Shown: in pieces, positions 8,348-15,900 of the stretch
Layout: every line of letters begins with the position of its first letter
Numbering within the stretch: position 1 is the first letter of the stretch
NCBI GenBank assembly: GCA_963662525.1
Contig: OY759717.1
Location: 2,542,001 to 2,606,000 of the forward strand
From: CAZSDU01 sp963662525
Lineage (GTDB): Bacteria; Bacteroidota; Bacteroidia; Bacteroidales; FEN-979
Direction of reading: 5' to 3'
Length of the DNA: 64,000 bases
Notes under the pieces: generated by a model
Databases searched by the model: none
What the model was told of the DNA's origin: nothing
The model's input: the letters and a program-made list of their open reading frames with translations, nothing else
Made by a program: the position numbers and the translations under genes

Positions 8348-9511
8348 TCACTTTTTCTTATTAGAACCAATTAAAACACCGTCCCATAGATTACTTAAAC
8401 CTGTATTTCCGATAATTAACTTCAATACCCTCATTGAAGTATTATCAATCTGATAATCTATAGGAATTTGTGCTATAGTTTTGCGTTTACTCTCATTAAT
8501 AGAAATCATTATTGAATCAATTACTATTTCAGGATTAAATCCGGTCAAAATAATACTTCCTGTATCCTGTGCTTCTGGTCTTTCCATTGATTGGCGTAGT
8601 GATATTGCCGGGAAATTAAGAATGGAGGATTCCTCGCTGATGGTACCACTGTCCGAGATAGTACAAAGGGCGTTCATCTGTAAATGCACGTAGTCGATGA
8701 AACCGAAAGGCTTTAAGAATTGAAGTGAAGAGTGAAGAGTGAAGAGTGAAGAATCAAAGGCTTCGAGGCGTTTTCGGGTTCGGGGATGAGTGGATACTAT
8801 TATCGGGAGTTTGTATTCTTCTGCCAGTCTGTTCAGGACTGTGATTATTTTTTGAAGGTTCTCAGGATTATCAACGTTTTCCTCACGATGGACCGATACA
8901 ATAAAATAATTCTTAATTCTTAATTCTAAATTTTTAATTATCAGCGATGCTTCGATCTTGGGTCTGTAATAATCCAGCACTTCCTTCATGGGGCTTCCTG
9001 TGAGATAGATACGTCGGTGGGGGAGGCCTTCGGAAATCAAATGTCGGCGGGCATGTTCGGTGTAAACAAGATTGAAATCAGCAATATGATCAATGATCCT
9101 CCGGTTTACTTCTTCTGGTACATTGAAATCAAAACTCCGGTTCCCTGCTTCCATATGAAATACCGGAATATGCATACGTTTTGCCATGTAAGCTGATAGA
9201 CAGGAATTCGTGTCTCCTAAAACAAGCAGGGCATCTGGTTTTTCTTTGATTAGAACTTCTTCAGTTTTCCGGATAATATCCCCAACAGCCGAACCGAGAG
9301 AAGATGTATCAACATTTAAAAAATAATCCGGTTTGCGAAGCTCCAGTTCATTCCAGAAGATCTCATTCAGCTCATAATCATAATTCTGCCCAGTATGAAC
9401 GATCACCTGTGTCAGATGCTCATCCAGCAATGCCATGGTCCTCGACAGCCGGATTATCTCAGGGCGGGTGCCGACGACGGTCATTACCTTAAGAGAAGAT
9501 TTTTTGTTCAT
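8348..9511 (-). CDS. fnlC: UDP-HexNAc 2-epimerase (FnlC/WecB family)
   Basis: 387 residues of the non-hydrolysing UDP-N-acetylglucosamine 2-epimerase family. Conserved pieces: VVGTRPEIIRL, LVLGDTNSCLSAYMAKR, HMEAGNRSFD, PEEVNRR, VSVHREEN and the UDP-binding SDSGTISEE. With fnlB and fnlA upstream it completes the Cap5EFG/FnlABC route to UDP-N-acetyl-L-fucosamine, where it epimerises C2. Two heptad tracts lie inside the gene: one at 8909-8940 encodes LELRIKN-like residues just before the VSVHREEN strand, another at 8720-8754 encodes SSLFTLHSS before LQFLKPF. Both keep the frame, so the enzyme may still work. An S23 gene separates it from fnlB. Confidence 0.9.
   Translation of the reverse strand: MNKKSSLKVMTVVGTRPEIIRLSRTMALLDEHLTQVIVHTGQNYDYELNEIFWNELELRKPDYFLNVDTSSLGSAVGDIIRKTEEVLIKEKPDALLVLGDTNSCLSAYMAKRMHIPVFHMEAGNRSFDFNVPEEVNRRIIDHIADFNLVYTEHARRHLISEGLPHRRIYLTGSPMKEVLDYYRPKIEASLIIKNLELRIKNYFIVSVHREENVDNPENLQKIITVLNRLAEEYKLPIIVSTHPRTRKRLEAFDSSLFTLHSSLQFLKPFGFIDYVHLQMNALCTISDSGTISEESSILNFPAISLRQSMERPEAQDTGSIILTGFNPEIVIDSIMISINESKRKTIAQIPIDYQIDNTSMRVLKLIIGNTGLSNLWDGVLIGSNKKK
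8720..8754. repeat. Heptad tract GTGAAGA inside fnlC
   Basis: About four to five phased copies of a 7-nt unit (GTGAAGA on the plus strand), translated in frame on the minus strand as part of a loop between two conserved strands of the epimerase. Confidence 0.85.
8909..8940. repeat. Heptad tract AATTCTT inside fnlC
   Basis: About four copies of an AT-rich 7-nt unit in frame in fnlC. It adds residues of the type KNLELRIKN between the helix after GSPMKEVLDYY and the conserved FIVSVHREEN strand. Confidence 0.8.
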
Positions 9512-9541
9512 AGTTCAAAGTTCAAGGTTCAAGGTTCAATG
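9511..9541. repeat. Heptad tract CAAAGTT/CAAGGTT, left bracket of S23 gene
   Basis: Four copies of GTTCAAR in 31 bp directly downstream of the S23-family gene. It is the inverted counterpart of the longer tract at 9929-9996 on the other side of that gene. Confidence 0.85.
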
Positions 9542-9922
9542 ATATTTTTCGCCTTTGAATTGACTGGATTTGATATATGTGATTAAACTTGAAATTTTCT
9601 TACTAAGTGTTGTTGTTTGGTCCATAAGTGTAGTAAATTCTTCTTTTTTGAGATAACCAAAATCATTTGCCCTGTATAATTGTGATCTGGTTTCACCACA
9701 GGATCCTTTAGCAATAAATAAAAATTGCGCAAACTCCTTATTCCCACCTCTTTCAAACCCTTCGGCAATGTTATCCATAATTGAACCTGAAGAAGCCCTT
9801 ATCTGATCCCTGAATTTAAAGTCTTTTGAAAAATTCTCTGAGGAAGTAACACGAAAGATTAAGTTGCAAATCCCTCTTGCATCTTTCCAAATATCCAAGT
9901 CCTCAAACCTCTCAATCTTCAT
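9536..9922 (-). CDS. Four-helix-bundle protein (23S rRNA IVS / S23 / bAvd-like family)
   Basis: 128 residues, all alpha. FEDLDIWKDARGICNLIF, then DFKFRDQIRASSGSIMDNIAEGF (cited here in two parts: DFKFRDQIRASSGS and IMDNIAEGF), GNKEFAQFLFIAKGS and RSQLYRANDFGY are diagnostic of the S23/IVP family, which includes proteins encoded in 23S rRNA intervening sequences and the accessory protein of diversity-generating retroelements. No rRNA or reverse transcriptase is nearby. The gene sits between fnlB and fnlC, which are normally adjacent, and is bracketed by inverted CAAAGTT heptad tracts, so it looks like an insertion. Function unknown; nucleic-acid binding is likely from the basic family surface. 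Confidence 0.9.
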   Translation of the reverse strand: MKIERFEDLDIWKDARGICNLIFRVTSSENFSKDFKFRDQIRASSGSIMDNIAEGFERGGNKEFAQFLFIAKGSCGETRSQLYRANDFGYLKKEEFTTLMDQTTTLSKKISSLITYIKSSQFKGEKYH

Positions 9923-9928
9923 TTTAAA

Positions 9929-9996
9929 ACTTTGAACTTTGAACTTTGAACTTTGAACCTTGAACTTTGAACTTTGAACTTTGAACCTTGAACTTG
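9929..9996. repeat. Heptad tract AACTTTG, right bracket of S23 gene
   Basis: Nearly ten uninterrupted copies of ACTTTGA (with CTTTGAACC variants) over 68 bp just upstream of the S23 gene, the reverse complement of the unit at 9511-9541. Confidence 0.95.
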
Positions 9997-10025
9997 GGAC
10001 CCTAAACAGTTATTCTTTCCTAAAG

Positions 10026-11237
10026 TTAAACTTTTTCGAAAAATGTATCAGGGTCTTCCGGATTGAATTGTTCATTGATCCAGAAGATCGTATAAAGTTC
10101 TTCTTCTCCAACGTTGGTGATGTTGTGGGTGTACCATACCGGCATATCAACAAAAGAGGGAGACGCTCCATCAAGGTCGAAATTGAGAATCTGGTCACTG
10201 CCGATCCGGCGAAGTTGAATCTGGGCTTTGCCTTTGATCACGACGAAGCGTTCAGCTTTGCGTGTATGGAAATGGTTGCCGCGGGTGATGCCGGGGAGGG
10301 TGGTGGAGAAGCTCACTTGTCCGCCGCTGTTGAGTTTGATGGTTTCAACGAAGCTGCCCCGGTTGTCGGTGTTGAGTTTGAGGTGGTAAGGGAAAAAGGT
10401 GGCGTGATCGATATAGCAGAGGAAGGTGTTCCAGAGGTTGCGGTCGAAGGGGGTGTCGAGGTTGGGAATTTCGCCTTTCCCAAAATAGTTGGTTTTGTAT
10501 TGTTGGAGCTTTGCGAGGAGGGTAGAGACTTTGATGGTTGCTGTGTGGGGAATGGAACACAGATGACACTGATGCGACAGATCTTCACTGATTTTATCTG
10601 TGTTCATCTGTTCAATCTGCGTTATCTGCGTTCTATTAATTTGCTCAATAATAACGTTAACCAGTTCGCTGACGTAAATCAGTTTAACCTTCCCATCCAC
10701 ATCGATTTTTGGGGTTTCATTGTGCGTAAGCTGATGGCAGAAGGTAGCCACGACCGAATTGTAGTAGGGGTGCCCGAAAGGCCCAAAAACATTAGGTATG
10801 ATCAAGCCGGTGAAGCAGGCATCGTTTCTCTGCGCCCAGTGCTCCAGCAATTCACGCCCCTCCTTTTTTGACCGGCCATAGAGGTTGTCGCGCTCTTCTT
10901 GGGTGGAGGAGGAGAAGAGGATGTGGGGTTTTGAATCGGTGGCTTCGCAGGCAGTAATAAGTTGTTTGACCAGTCCGAGGTTGGTATTGTAGATGACATC
11001 GGGGTCGTTATGACGGTTCATGGCTGCCAGGTGGACGATGGCGTCGCAATTAGAGACGAAGGCTTCCAGTTTTTGGTTGTCCTGAAAATAGGCATCTTCG
11101 AAGGGGATGCGCTCGAACTCGTTGGGGTAGAGGCCGAGGGAGTTGTAGATGTGGGTGCCGATGAAGCCTGCCTGGCCGGTGATGCCGACTTTAATGGGTG
11201 ATTGGTGACCTGTGACTGGTGATTGTTTGCTAGTCAT
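10026..11237 (-). CDS. fnlB: FnlB/CapF: bifunctional SDR-cupin enzyme of UDP-L-FucNAc synthesis
   Basis: 403 residues from ATG at 11237 (a TTG at 11249 would overlap fnlA). The N-terminal SDR domain starts at KVGITGQAGFIGTHIYN; the C-terminal cupin domain (about 285-400) carries NHFHTRKAERFVVIKG and VDMPVWYTHNITN, matching the Zn cupin of CapF. In Staphylococcus CapF and E. coli FnlB this enzyme epimerises C3 and reduces C4 of the FnlA product. Oddities: the first 15 residues come from a GTGACTG-type repeat at 11199-11235, and a repeat-rich insert (about 10560-10655; residues NRTQITQIEQMNTDK) interrupts the SDR domain. Confidence 0.9.
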   Translation of the reverse strand: MTSKQSPVTGHQSPIKVGITGQAGFIGTHIYNSLGLYPNEFERIPFEDAYFQDNQKLEAFVSNCDAIVHLAAMNRHNDPDVIYNTNLGLVKQLITACEATDSKPHILFSSSTQEERDNLYGRSKKEGRELLEHWAQRNDACFTGLIIPNVFGPFGHPYYNSVVATFCHQLTHNETPKIDVDGKVKLIYVSELVNVIIEQINRTQITQIEQMNTDKISEDLSHQCHLCSIPHTATIKVSTLLAKLQQYKTNYFGKGEIPNLDTPFDRNLWNTFLCYIDHATFFPYHLKLNTDNRGSFVETIKLNSGGQVSFSTTLPGITRGNHFHTRKAERFVVIKGKAQIQLRRIGSDQILNFDLDGASPSFVDMPVWYTHNITNVGEEELYTIFWINEQFNPEDPDTFFEKV

Positions 11238-11245
11238 TGGTGATT

Positions 11246-12292
11246 TCAATAAGGATATGGCGAGACATTTGTATCTCCAAGTACATCCTTGCGGATCATT
11301 GGGAGCTTGAGTAGCAGTTGTTTCATCTCCTCCACATCGAGGCGATGGGTATTGTGGGAATGATAATCTTCGATCAGGCTGATCTCCTGTTGTCCTTCAA
11401 CAAAATATTTATCGTAGTTCAGGTCGCGGTTATCACAGGGGATGCAGTAATACTGCCCCATGTTGATGCTGTTGGCCATCTCTTCACGTGTGACGAGGGT
11501 TTCGTAGAGTTTTTCGCCATGACGGGTACCGATGTTCCGGATATTCACCTTGGCATGGTAAAGGTCAATCAACGATTTTGCCAGGGTATCCAAGGTTGCC
11601 GCGGGCGCTTTCTGCACGAACAGATCTCCGTTCTTGCCATGTTCAAAGGCGTAAAGCACCAGGTCAACCGCATCCTCCAGTGTCATCATGAAACGCGTCA
11701 TGTTCTCATCCGTAATGGTCAGGTCGTTTCCCGATCTGATCTGGTCAATCCACAGCGGGATCACCGATCCACGGCTGGCCATCACGTTACCATACCGCGT
11801 GCAACAGATGGTAGTGGCAGCCTCCGGTCCCAGCGCCCTTCCTTTGGCGATGGCAACCTTCTCCATCATGGCTTTGCTGATCCCCATGGCGTTGATGGGG
11901 TAGGCAGCCTTATCGGTACTCAGTACAACTACATTTTTCACACCATGTTCAATGGCTGAATCCAGTACGTTTTCCGTGCCAAAAACATTGGTATGGACAG
12001 CCTGTATCGGAAAAAATTCACACGATGGCACCTGTTTCAGCGCTGCAGCATGAAAGATGTAATCCACCCCCGACATGACCCCATCCACACTTCTCTTATC
12101 CCGCACATCCCCAATGTAGAACTTTACCTTTGGGTTGTTCAGCCGGTGGCGCATATCGTCCTGCTTCTTTTCATCGCGGGAGAAGATCCGGATTTCGCTG
12201 AACCTTGGGTCGTCGATAAACCGCCGGAGGACAGCATTTCCGAATGATCCGGTTCCTCCGGTAATAAGTAAGATGTCGTTGGGAGTTATCAT
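11246..12292 (-). CDS. fnlA: FnlA/CapE: UDP-GlcNAc 4,6-dehydratase (5-epimerising)
   Basis: 348 residues with the short CapD/CapE-type architecture. GGTGSFGNAVLRRF is the nucleotide-binding loop, ALKQVPSCEF and STDKAAYPINAMGISK form the active site region, and the C-terminus NVSPYPY is typical of FnlA. The enzyme removes water from UDP-GlcNAc and inverts C5, the first step to UDP-N-acetyl-L-fucosamine; fnlB and fnlC follow downstream. Clean, uninterrupted gene with higher GC than the 1-8 kb block. Confidence 0.92.
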   Translation of the reverse strand: MITPNDILLITGGTGSFGNAVLRRFIDDPRFSEIRIFSRDEKKQDDMRHRLNNPKVKFYIGDVRDKRSVDGVMSGVDYIFHAAALKQVPSCEFFPIQAVHTNVFGTENVLDSAIEHGVKNVVVLSTDKAAYPINAMGISKAMMEKVAIAKGRALGPEAATTICCTRYGNVMASRGSVIPLWIDQIRSGNDLTITDENMTRFMMTLEDAVDLVLYAFEHGKNGDLFVQKAPAATLDTLAKSLIDLYHAKVNIRNIGTRHGEKLYETLVTREEMANSINMGQYYCIPCDNRDLNYDKYFVEGQQEISLIEDYHSHNTHRLDVEEMKQLLLKLPMIRKDVLGDTNVSPYPY

Positions 12293-12345
12293 AAAAGTTT
12301 TAGTTCAAAGTTCAAAGTTCAACTCAATTTTCAATTAAGATTTTT

Positions 12346-13200
12346 CTAGTACCAATCCACGGCCAGTTTTAGCCCTTTTTCAAAATTAAATTCAGGCTGA
12401 TACCCTAGAATTTTCTTTGCTTTTTCAATAGAAGCTAATGAATGAGGAATATCTCCTTTACGATCCGGTCCATGAATAATTTGAATATCCTTGATTTTCG
12501 GATCAAAATCAGACAGATATTTTTTTAATAATTCAGTCATTTGATTCAGATCATTCCTTTCCCCAACAGCAGTATTGAATATCTGGCTGATGGCATCGGG
12601 ATTGGTTGTGACAGCAGCATAAGCGTCATTCGGGTCCTGACGACGACCATAAACATTAAAATACCTCAGGCCTATTGTTTCCATCCCATAATTCAACGCG
12701 AACACATGGGCATATAGCTCATTCACGTATTTGGTAACAGCATATGGGGAAAGAGGCTTGCCAATAATCTCTTCCACCTTAGGCAGGGATTCGGAATCCC
12801 CATAGGTGGAAGAGCTGGCTGCATAAACAAAGCGTTTTATCCCGGCATCTCTGGCTGCAATCAGCATATTTAAAAATCCGGAAATATTTACAGCATTGGT
12901 CGTTGCAGGATCATCGATGGAGCGGGGCACAGACCCAAGCGCTGCTTCGTGCAAAACAATTTCAATTCCATCCAGCGCTTTTTTGCAGTCTTCAATGTTC
13001 CGTATATCCCCGACAATCAGTTTGAAATTTTTATGATCCTTGAATTCCTCAAGATTTTCCTTTCTGCCGGTCGAAAAATTATCCAGACAAACAACCTCAT
13101 TGTCGTACTTCAACAGATCCTCACAAAGGTTAGACCCGATAAAGCCGGCACCACCGGTGACAAGCACGCGCTTATTTTTTATTCTTGGATAGTTGGACAT
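12346..13200 (-). pseudogene. WbpP-like UDP-GlcNAc C4-epimerase with internal deletion
   Basis: 284 residues, in frame throughout but short for this family (about 325-345). VTGGAGFIGSNLCEDLL, ASSSTYGDS, SPYAVTKYVNELY (Tyr/Lys pair) and RYFNVYGRRQDPN are intact, and GDIPHSLASIEKAKK marks the WbpP/Gne type. Directly after DAYAAV the sequence jumps to TTNPDAISQ (junction near 12610). The roughly 45 residues normally between them, including the GDG and RDFTY motifs that shape the substrate pocket, are missing. The C-terminus also stops at VDWY. Probably inactive, although the frame is preserved; an assembly collapse is possible. Confidence 0.75.
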
Positions 13201-13243
13201 AGAACAATTAAGAATTAAGAATGAGGAATGAGGAATTAAAAAA

Positions 13244-13369
13244 TTATCGCCTATCGCCTATCGCTTATCGCATATCGCCTATCGCTTATCGCCCATCGCC
13301 TATCGCCTATCGCCTATCGCCTATCGCCTATCGCTTATCGCCTATCGCCTATCGCCTATCGCTTATCGC
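13244..13369. repeat. 18-copy CTATCGC heptad array
   Basis: Eighteen copies of a 7-nt unit (mostly CTATCGC, some TTATCGC, ATATCGC, CCATCGC) in perfect phase over 126 bp. Variation is confined to the first two bases of the unit. Preceded at 13205-13240 by an AATTAAG/AATGAGG tract and followed at 13371-13386 by TTTCAGG copies. It lies between the truncated epimerase and the RhuM remnant. Confidence 0.97.
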
Positions 13370-13386
13370 TTGTTTCAGGTTTCAGG

Positions 13387-13756
13387 TCAGTTTGTTGCCG
13401 ATTTGATGATATCCGAAACAAACTGCCAGGCATCGAAAATTTGCCCGTCATAAAAGATCCCTTCGGTGGGAGGTAGGTTTGTTTTTATCAGTATTCCGGG
13501 TAACGCTCCTGTTTCCTTCGATTTGAACTGTTCGGAATTTCCGAACAGTTGCTTCGATTTCTAATTCCTTTGATTGGTAAATTTGCTTAATATGTTCGCT
13601 TACATTTGCTTTGCTTGTAGAAAATAGCGTGACGATTTGAGCTTGGGTAAGCCAAATGGTCTCATCTTCAAATCTCACCTCCAATACGGTTTGATTATCT
13701 TGTGCTTGATATAAAATTATTTCACTCGTGTTGTTATCGGATTTTATTTTCATCAC
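13387..13756 (-). pseudogene. Collapsed RhuM-like virulence-family gene
   Basis: ATG at 13756 opens a 102-residue frame (to 13448) with the RhuM N-terminal pattern: ILYQAQDNQTVLEVRFEDETIWLTQAQ (seen as EDETIWLTQAQ), HIKQIYQSKELE, VRKFRTVQIEGNRSVTRN. Immediately after VTRN the similarity ends. A second frame on the same strand then reads LPPTEGIFYDGQIFDAWQF and VSDIIKSATN up to a stop at 13387, which resembles the distal part of RhuM/ORF6N-type proteins. The centre of the gene is missing and the two ends are joined out of frame. A heptad array lies directly beyond the 3' end. Confidence 0.72.
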
Positions 13757-14102
13757 TGGGGGAGCAGGTTGAGGGTTCCAGGTTCTAGGTTCAAGGATTA
13801 AAGTTCAATTCCTAATTTATTTCCAAATTTTAATTCCTCATTCCTCATTCCAAATTCCTAATTCTCTCCTATACCCTCCCCAAAGATTCCCCAAAGGTTC
13901 CCCAAAGGTTCCCCGAAGGTCTCCCGAAGGTTCCCCGAACAAGCCCAAAACAAACTGCTTGCCCGGAGCATTGAATTTTTGCAGAAAAAGGGAAAAAAGG
14001 GAAAAAACCGGCAAAAAGAAGAAAAAAAGCGAAAAATGCATTTTGATGTATTACCTATTCGACCTTAACCGGATTAAGCTATAAATTCTAAAACTTTTTA
14101 TT
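13757..14102. repeat. Repeat-filled spacer with 11-mer array
   Basis: No gene seen. It holds GGTTCCA/GGTTCTA copies (13766-13800), AATTCCTC copies (13832-13866) and, at 13877-13940, about six copies of an 11-nt unit TTCCCCAAAGG / TTCCCCGAAGG, followed by purine-rich DNA up to the start of the plus-strand island. Confidence 0.8.
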
Positions 14103-14381
14103 ATGGAAACAAATTATCACCTCAAAGCAGCGCTTGCTGAAATGAACAAACGCCTGCAGAACCTGGAAGAAAAATTATCCTTGCAGCCACCTGCTAAAAA
14201 CGATTGGTTGGATAACCAGGACATTTGTCAATATCTCGACATCACAAAACGAACACTCAACCACTATCGCGAAAAAGGAATTTTACCCTATAGCAAAATC
14301 GGGGGAAAAGTTTTCTACCGCATGAGCGATGTGGATGCCTATTTGAATCAGCATATCGTCAGAAAGGAGGAAAAATCATGA
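14103..14381 (+). CDS. Small helix-turn-helix DNA-binding protein (HTH_17/excisionase type)
   Basis: 92 residues. A coiled-coil-like N-terminus (LKAALAEMNKRLQNLEEKL) is followed by DWLDNQDICQYLDITKRT, LNHYREKGILPYSKIGGKV and FYRMSDVDAYLNQH, the winged MerR/excisionase-like domain of PF12728. Such proteins are widespread in Bacteroidota mobile elements and beside toxin-antitoxin loci. It overlaps the next gene by 4 bp (ATGA) and heads a plus-strand group of four genes inside an otherwise minus-strand locus. Probably a local regulator or accessory DNA-binding factor. Confidence 0.85.
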   Translation: METNYHLKAALAEMNKRLQNLEEKLSLQPPAKNDWLDNQDICQYLDITKRTLNHYREKGILPYSKIGGKVFYRMSDVDAYLNQHIVRKEEKS

Positions 14382-14569
14382 AAACCCGCCTCGTTAAAAA
14401 CTGGAAAACCTCACTGCTTGGAATCATTCTGCTGATTGTAACAATTTTCCTGCTTTATCAGAAGATCCTCAAGGGGGGAGAATTCATCGCCCTCCTCCCG
14501 ACCATCCTCGGACTGCTCTACCTGCCGGATACCATACTCAAAAATGCAAAACCAGAAGAAAATAATTAG
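14378..14569 (+). CDS. Small two-helix membrane protein
   Basis: 63 residues with two hydrophobic stretches (LLGIILLIVTIFLLYQK and FIALLPTILGLLYLP), a basic N-terminus MKTRLVKNWK and a charged tail. Translationally coupled to the HTH gene. Size and shape resemble holin-like or phage-derived small membrane proteins, but no family is recognised. Confidence 0.6.
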   Translation: MKTRLVKNWKTSLLGIILLIVTIFLLYQKILKGGEFIALLPTILGLLYLPDTILKNAKPEENN

Positions 14570-14626
14570 GAATTAAGAATGAGGAATGAGGAATTGAATT
14601 AAAAATTAACAATTAAAATACAGATT

Positions 14627-15121
14627 ATGAAAGCAATAATATCTCGTAAATTTTCACTTATCACTTATCACTTTTCACTCTTCACTTTTCACTTTTCACT
14701 TATCACTTTTCACTCTTCACTTTTCCTTCTTCTTCTTTGCACTGCCTGTTCTCCCCAGAAGCGATTGGAGCGTCTGGTCAGTCATCATCCCGAACTCAGG
14801 CTGGTCGATACGGTCATGCTCCATGATACCCTTACGATTCCTGAAGTTTCTGCCGACACTGCCATCGCACTCAACCGACTATCCGACACATCCGTCATCC
14901 GCGAAGATCGCCTCGAAATCTCCCTGATCAAGCTCCGCGATACCCTGCACCTTAAAGGCCGCTGCAAAGCCGACACCATTATCCGAACCCTCAGCATCCC
15001 GGTAGAACGAATCAAACTTATAAAAACAGAACCAAAGGGAAATGTTCTGAGCAAATTCATGTGGATAGCAGCAGGAATAATTGTGGTTGGAATGGGGTTG
15101 AAAATATTAGTTAGGAGTTAG
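14627..15121 (+). CDS. Lipoprotein with repeat-derived signal peptide and C-terminal membrane anchor
   Basis: 164 residues, family not recognised. The N-terminal 40 residues form a type II signal sequence ending in the lipobox LLCTAC. Nearly all of it is encoded by ten phased TTTCACT-type heptads (14652-14721), giving a 7-residue periodic peptide of the kind FSLITYH-FSLFTFH. The mature part is mostly beta/charged (RLERLVSHHPELRLVDTV, DTLHLKGRCKADTIIRTL) and ends in a transmembrane helix, MWIAAGIIVVGMGLKI. The final residues and stop (VRS, TAG) come from a TTAGGAG heptad. Neighbours suggest a phage-like envelope or lysis role, but that is a guess. Confidence 0.65.
   Translation: MKAIISRKFSLITYHFSLFTFHFSLITFHSSLFLLLLCTACSPQKRLERLVSHHPELRLVDTVMLHDTLTIPEVSADTAIALNRLSDTSVIREDRLEISLIKLRDTLHLKGRCKADTIIRTLSIPVERIKLIKTEPKGNVLSKFMWIAAGIIVVGMGLKILVRS
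14652..14721 (+). repeat. Heptad tract TTTCACT encoding a signal peptide
   Basis: Ten perfectly phased 7-nt units (TTTCACT, TATCACT, CTTCACT) in the 5' coding part of the lipoprotein gene. Confidence 0.95.
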
Positions 15122-15253
15122 GAGTTAGGAGTTAGGAGTTAAAAGTTAGAAAATTAAAGTCAAAAAATAGAAATCAAAAGTTAAAAATAATTCGAAATTT
15201 AAATTCTTAATTCAATTCCAAATTCCTAACTCCTAACTCCTAACTCCTAATTG
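15107..15253. repeat. Inverted heptad pair TTAGGAG ... CTCCTAA
   Basis: Four to five TTAGGAG units at 15107-15145, about 80 bp of AT-rich DNA, then four CTCCTAA units at 15224-15253. The arms are complementary and could pair in RNA or as a cruciform. The left arm overlaps the last codons of the lipoprotein gene. Confidence 0.9.
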
Positions 15254-15320
15254 AAAGAAGTTTGTCAAACATCAATGATCACGGCCATGATCGAATTATT
15301 CACCTTTAAATTTTAAAATT

Positions 15321-15881
15321 ATGTCAACAACATCCAATGATTTAACGAAAAATTACAGCGGTATTTTTGGTAACCAGGTGTTACTGAGAAACAAAAAAGG
15401 CATGAGTGTAATGACCATTCGTGAGTATAAATCGAAGAAAGAACCTTCTGAAGAACAGATCGCGGTGCGTAAAAGGTTCAAAGCTGCAGTCAGTTATGCC
15501 AAAAAAGCGCTGGAGGATCCGGAAACGCTGGAGATGTACTCTCTCAGAACGCGGAAAGGACAATCGCCTTATTTCCTTGCTGTGACCGATTTCCTGAATC
15601 CGCCCTATATCGACAGCATCGATGTTTCCGCCTATGAAGGTAAGGCGGGCGACAAGATACTGGTGGATGCCGGGGATGATTTTGCCGTTAAAACGGTTGA
15701 AATCAGTGTTTTCAGTTCTGCAGGAGCAGTGATCGAAAAAGGAGAAGCAGCGCTTAACCCGCTCAATTCCCGCTTCGAATACACGGCCACCGTGGCCATT
15801 CCCGATCTTACCGGGCTTATGATCGCCGCTGTTGCCAAAGACTATCCGGCACATAAAGCGGAACTCTCCATTACCCTTTAA
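15321..15881 (+). CDS. Conserved Bacteroidota-type protein of unknown function
   Basis: 186 residues, no signal peptide. The N-terminus (YSGIFGNQVLLRNKKGMSV, then EPSEEQIAVRKRFKAAVSYA) resembles a group of small Bacteroidota proteins that start with a short beta-rich GNQV..R..KG motif and an SxxQxxxRxxF helix. The C-terminal half looks like a small beta-sandwich (VKTVEISVFSSAGAVIEKG, FEYTATVAIPDL). Function unknown. Last gene of the plus-strand island, followed by a good intrinsic terminator. Confidence 0.7.
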   Translation: MSTTSNDLTKNYSGIFGNQVLLRNKKGMSVMTIREYKSKKEPSEEQIAVRKRFKAAVSYAKKALEDPETLEMYSLRTRKGQSPYFLAVTDFLNPPYIDSIDVSAYEGKAGDKILVDAGDDFAVKTVEISVFSSAGAVIEKGEAALNPLNSRFEYTATVAIPDLTGLMIAAVAKDYPAHKAELSITL

Positions 15882-15900
15882 TCGGGGACGCTCTTTTTGG

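Noticed and set aside
9536..9922. Diversity-generating retroelement accessory gene (bAvd)
   Set aside because: The S23 fold fits, but no reverse transcriptase, template repeat or variable repeat is seen in the window.
9536..9922. rRNA intervening sequence
   Set aside because: S23 genes often lie in 23S rRNA, but no rRNA sequence is present here; the gene sits in a sugar operon.
9981..10871. 296-residue plus-strand frame opposite fnlB
   Set aside because: It starts in a heptad tract and runs antisense to a clearly conserved enzyme; no recognisable domains.
13244..13369. CRISPR array
   Set aside because: Units are 7 nt and contiguous with no spacers; no cas genes are present.
13221..13406. 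Plus-strand open frame through the CTATCGC array (periodic RLSPIAY peptide)
   Set aside because: The frame is open only because the heptad has no stop in that phase; no conserved protein and no start signal.
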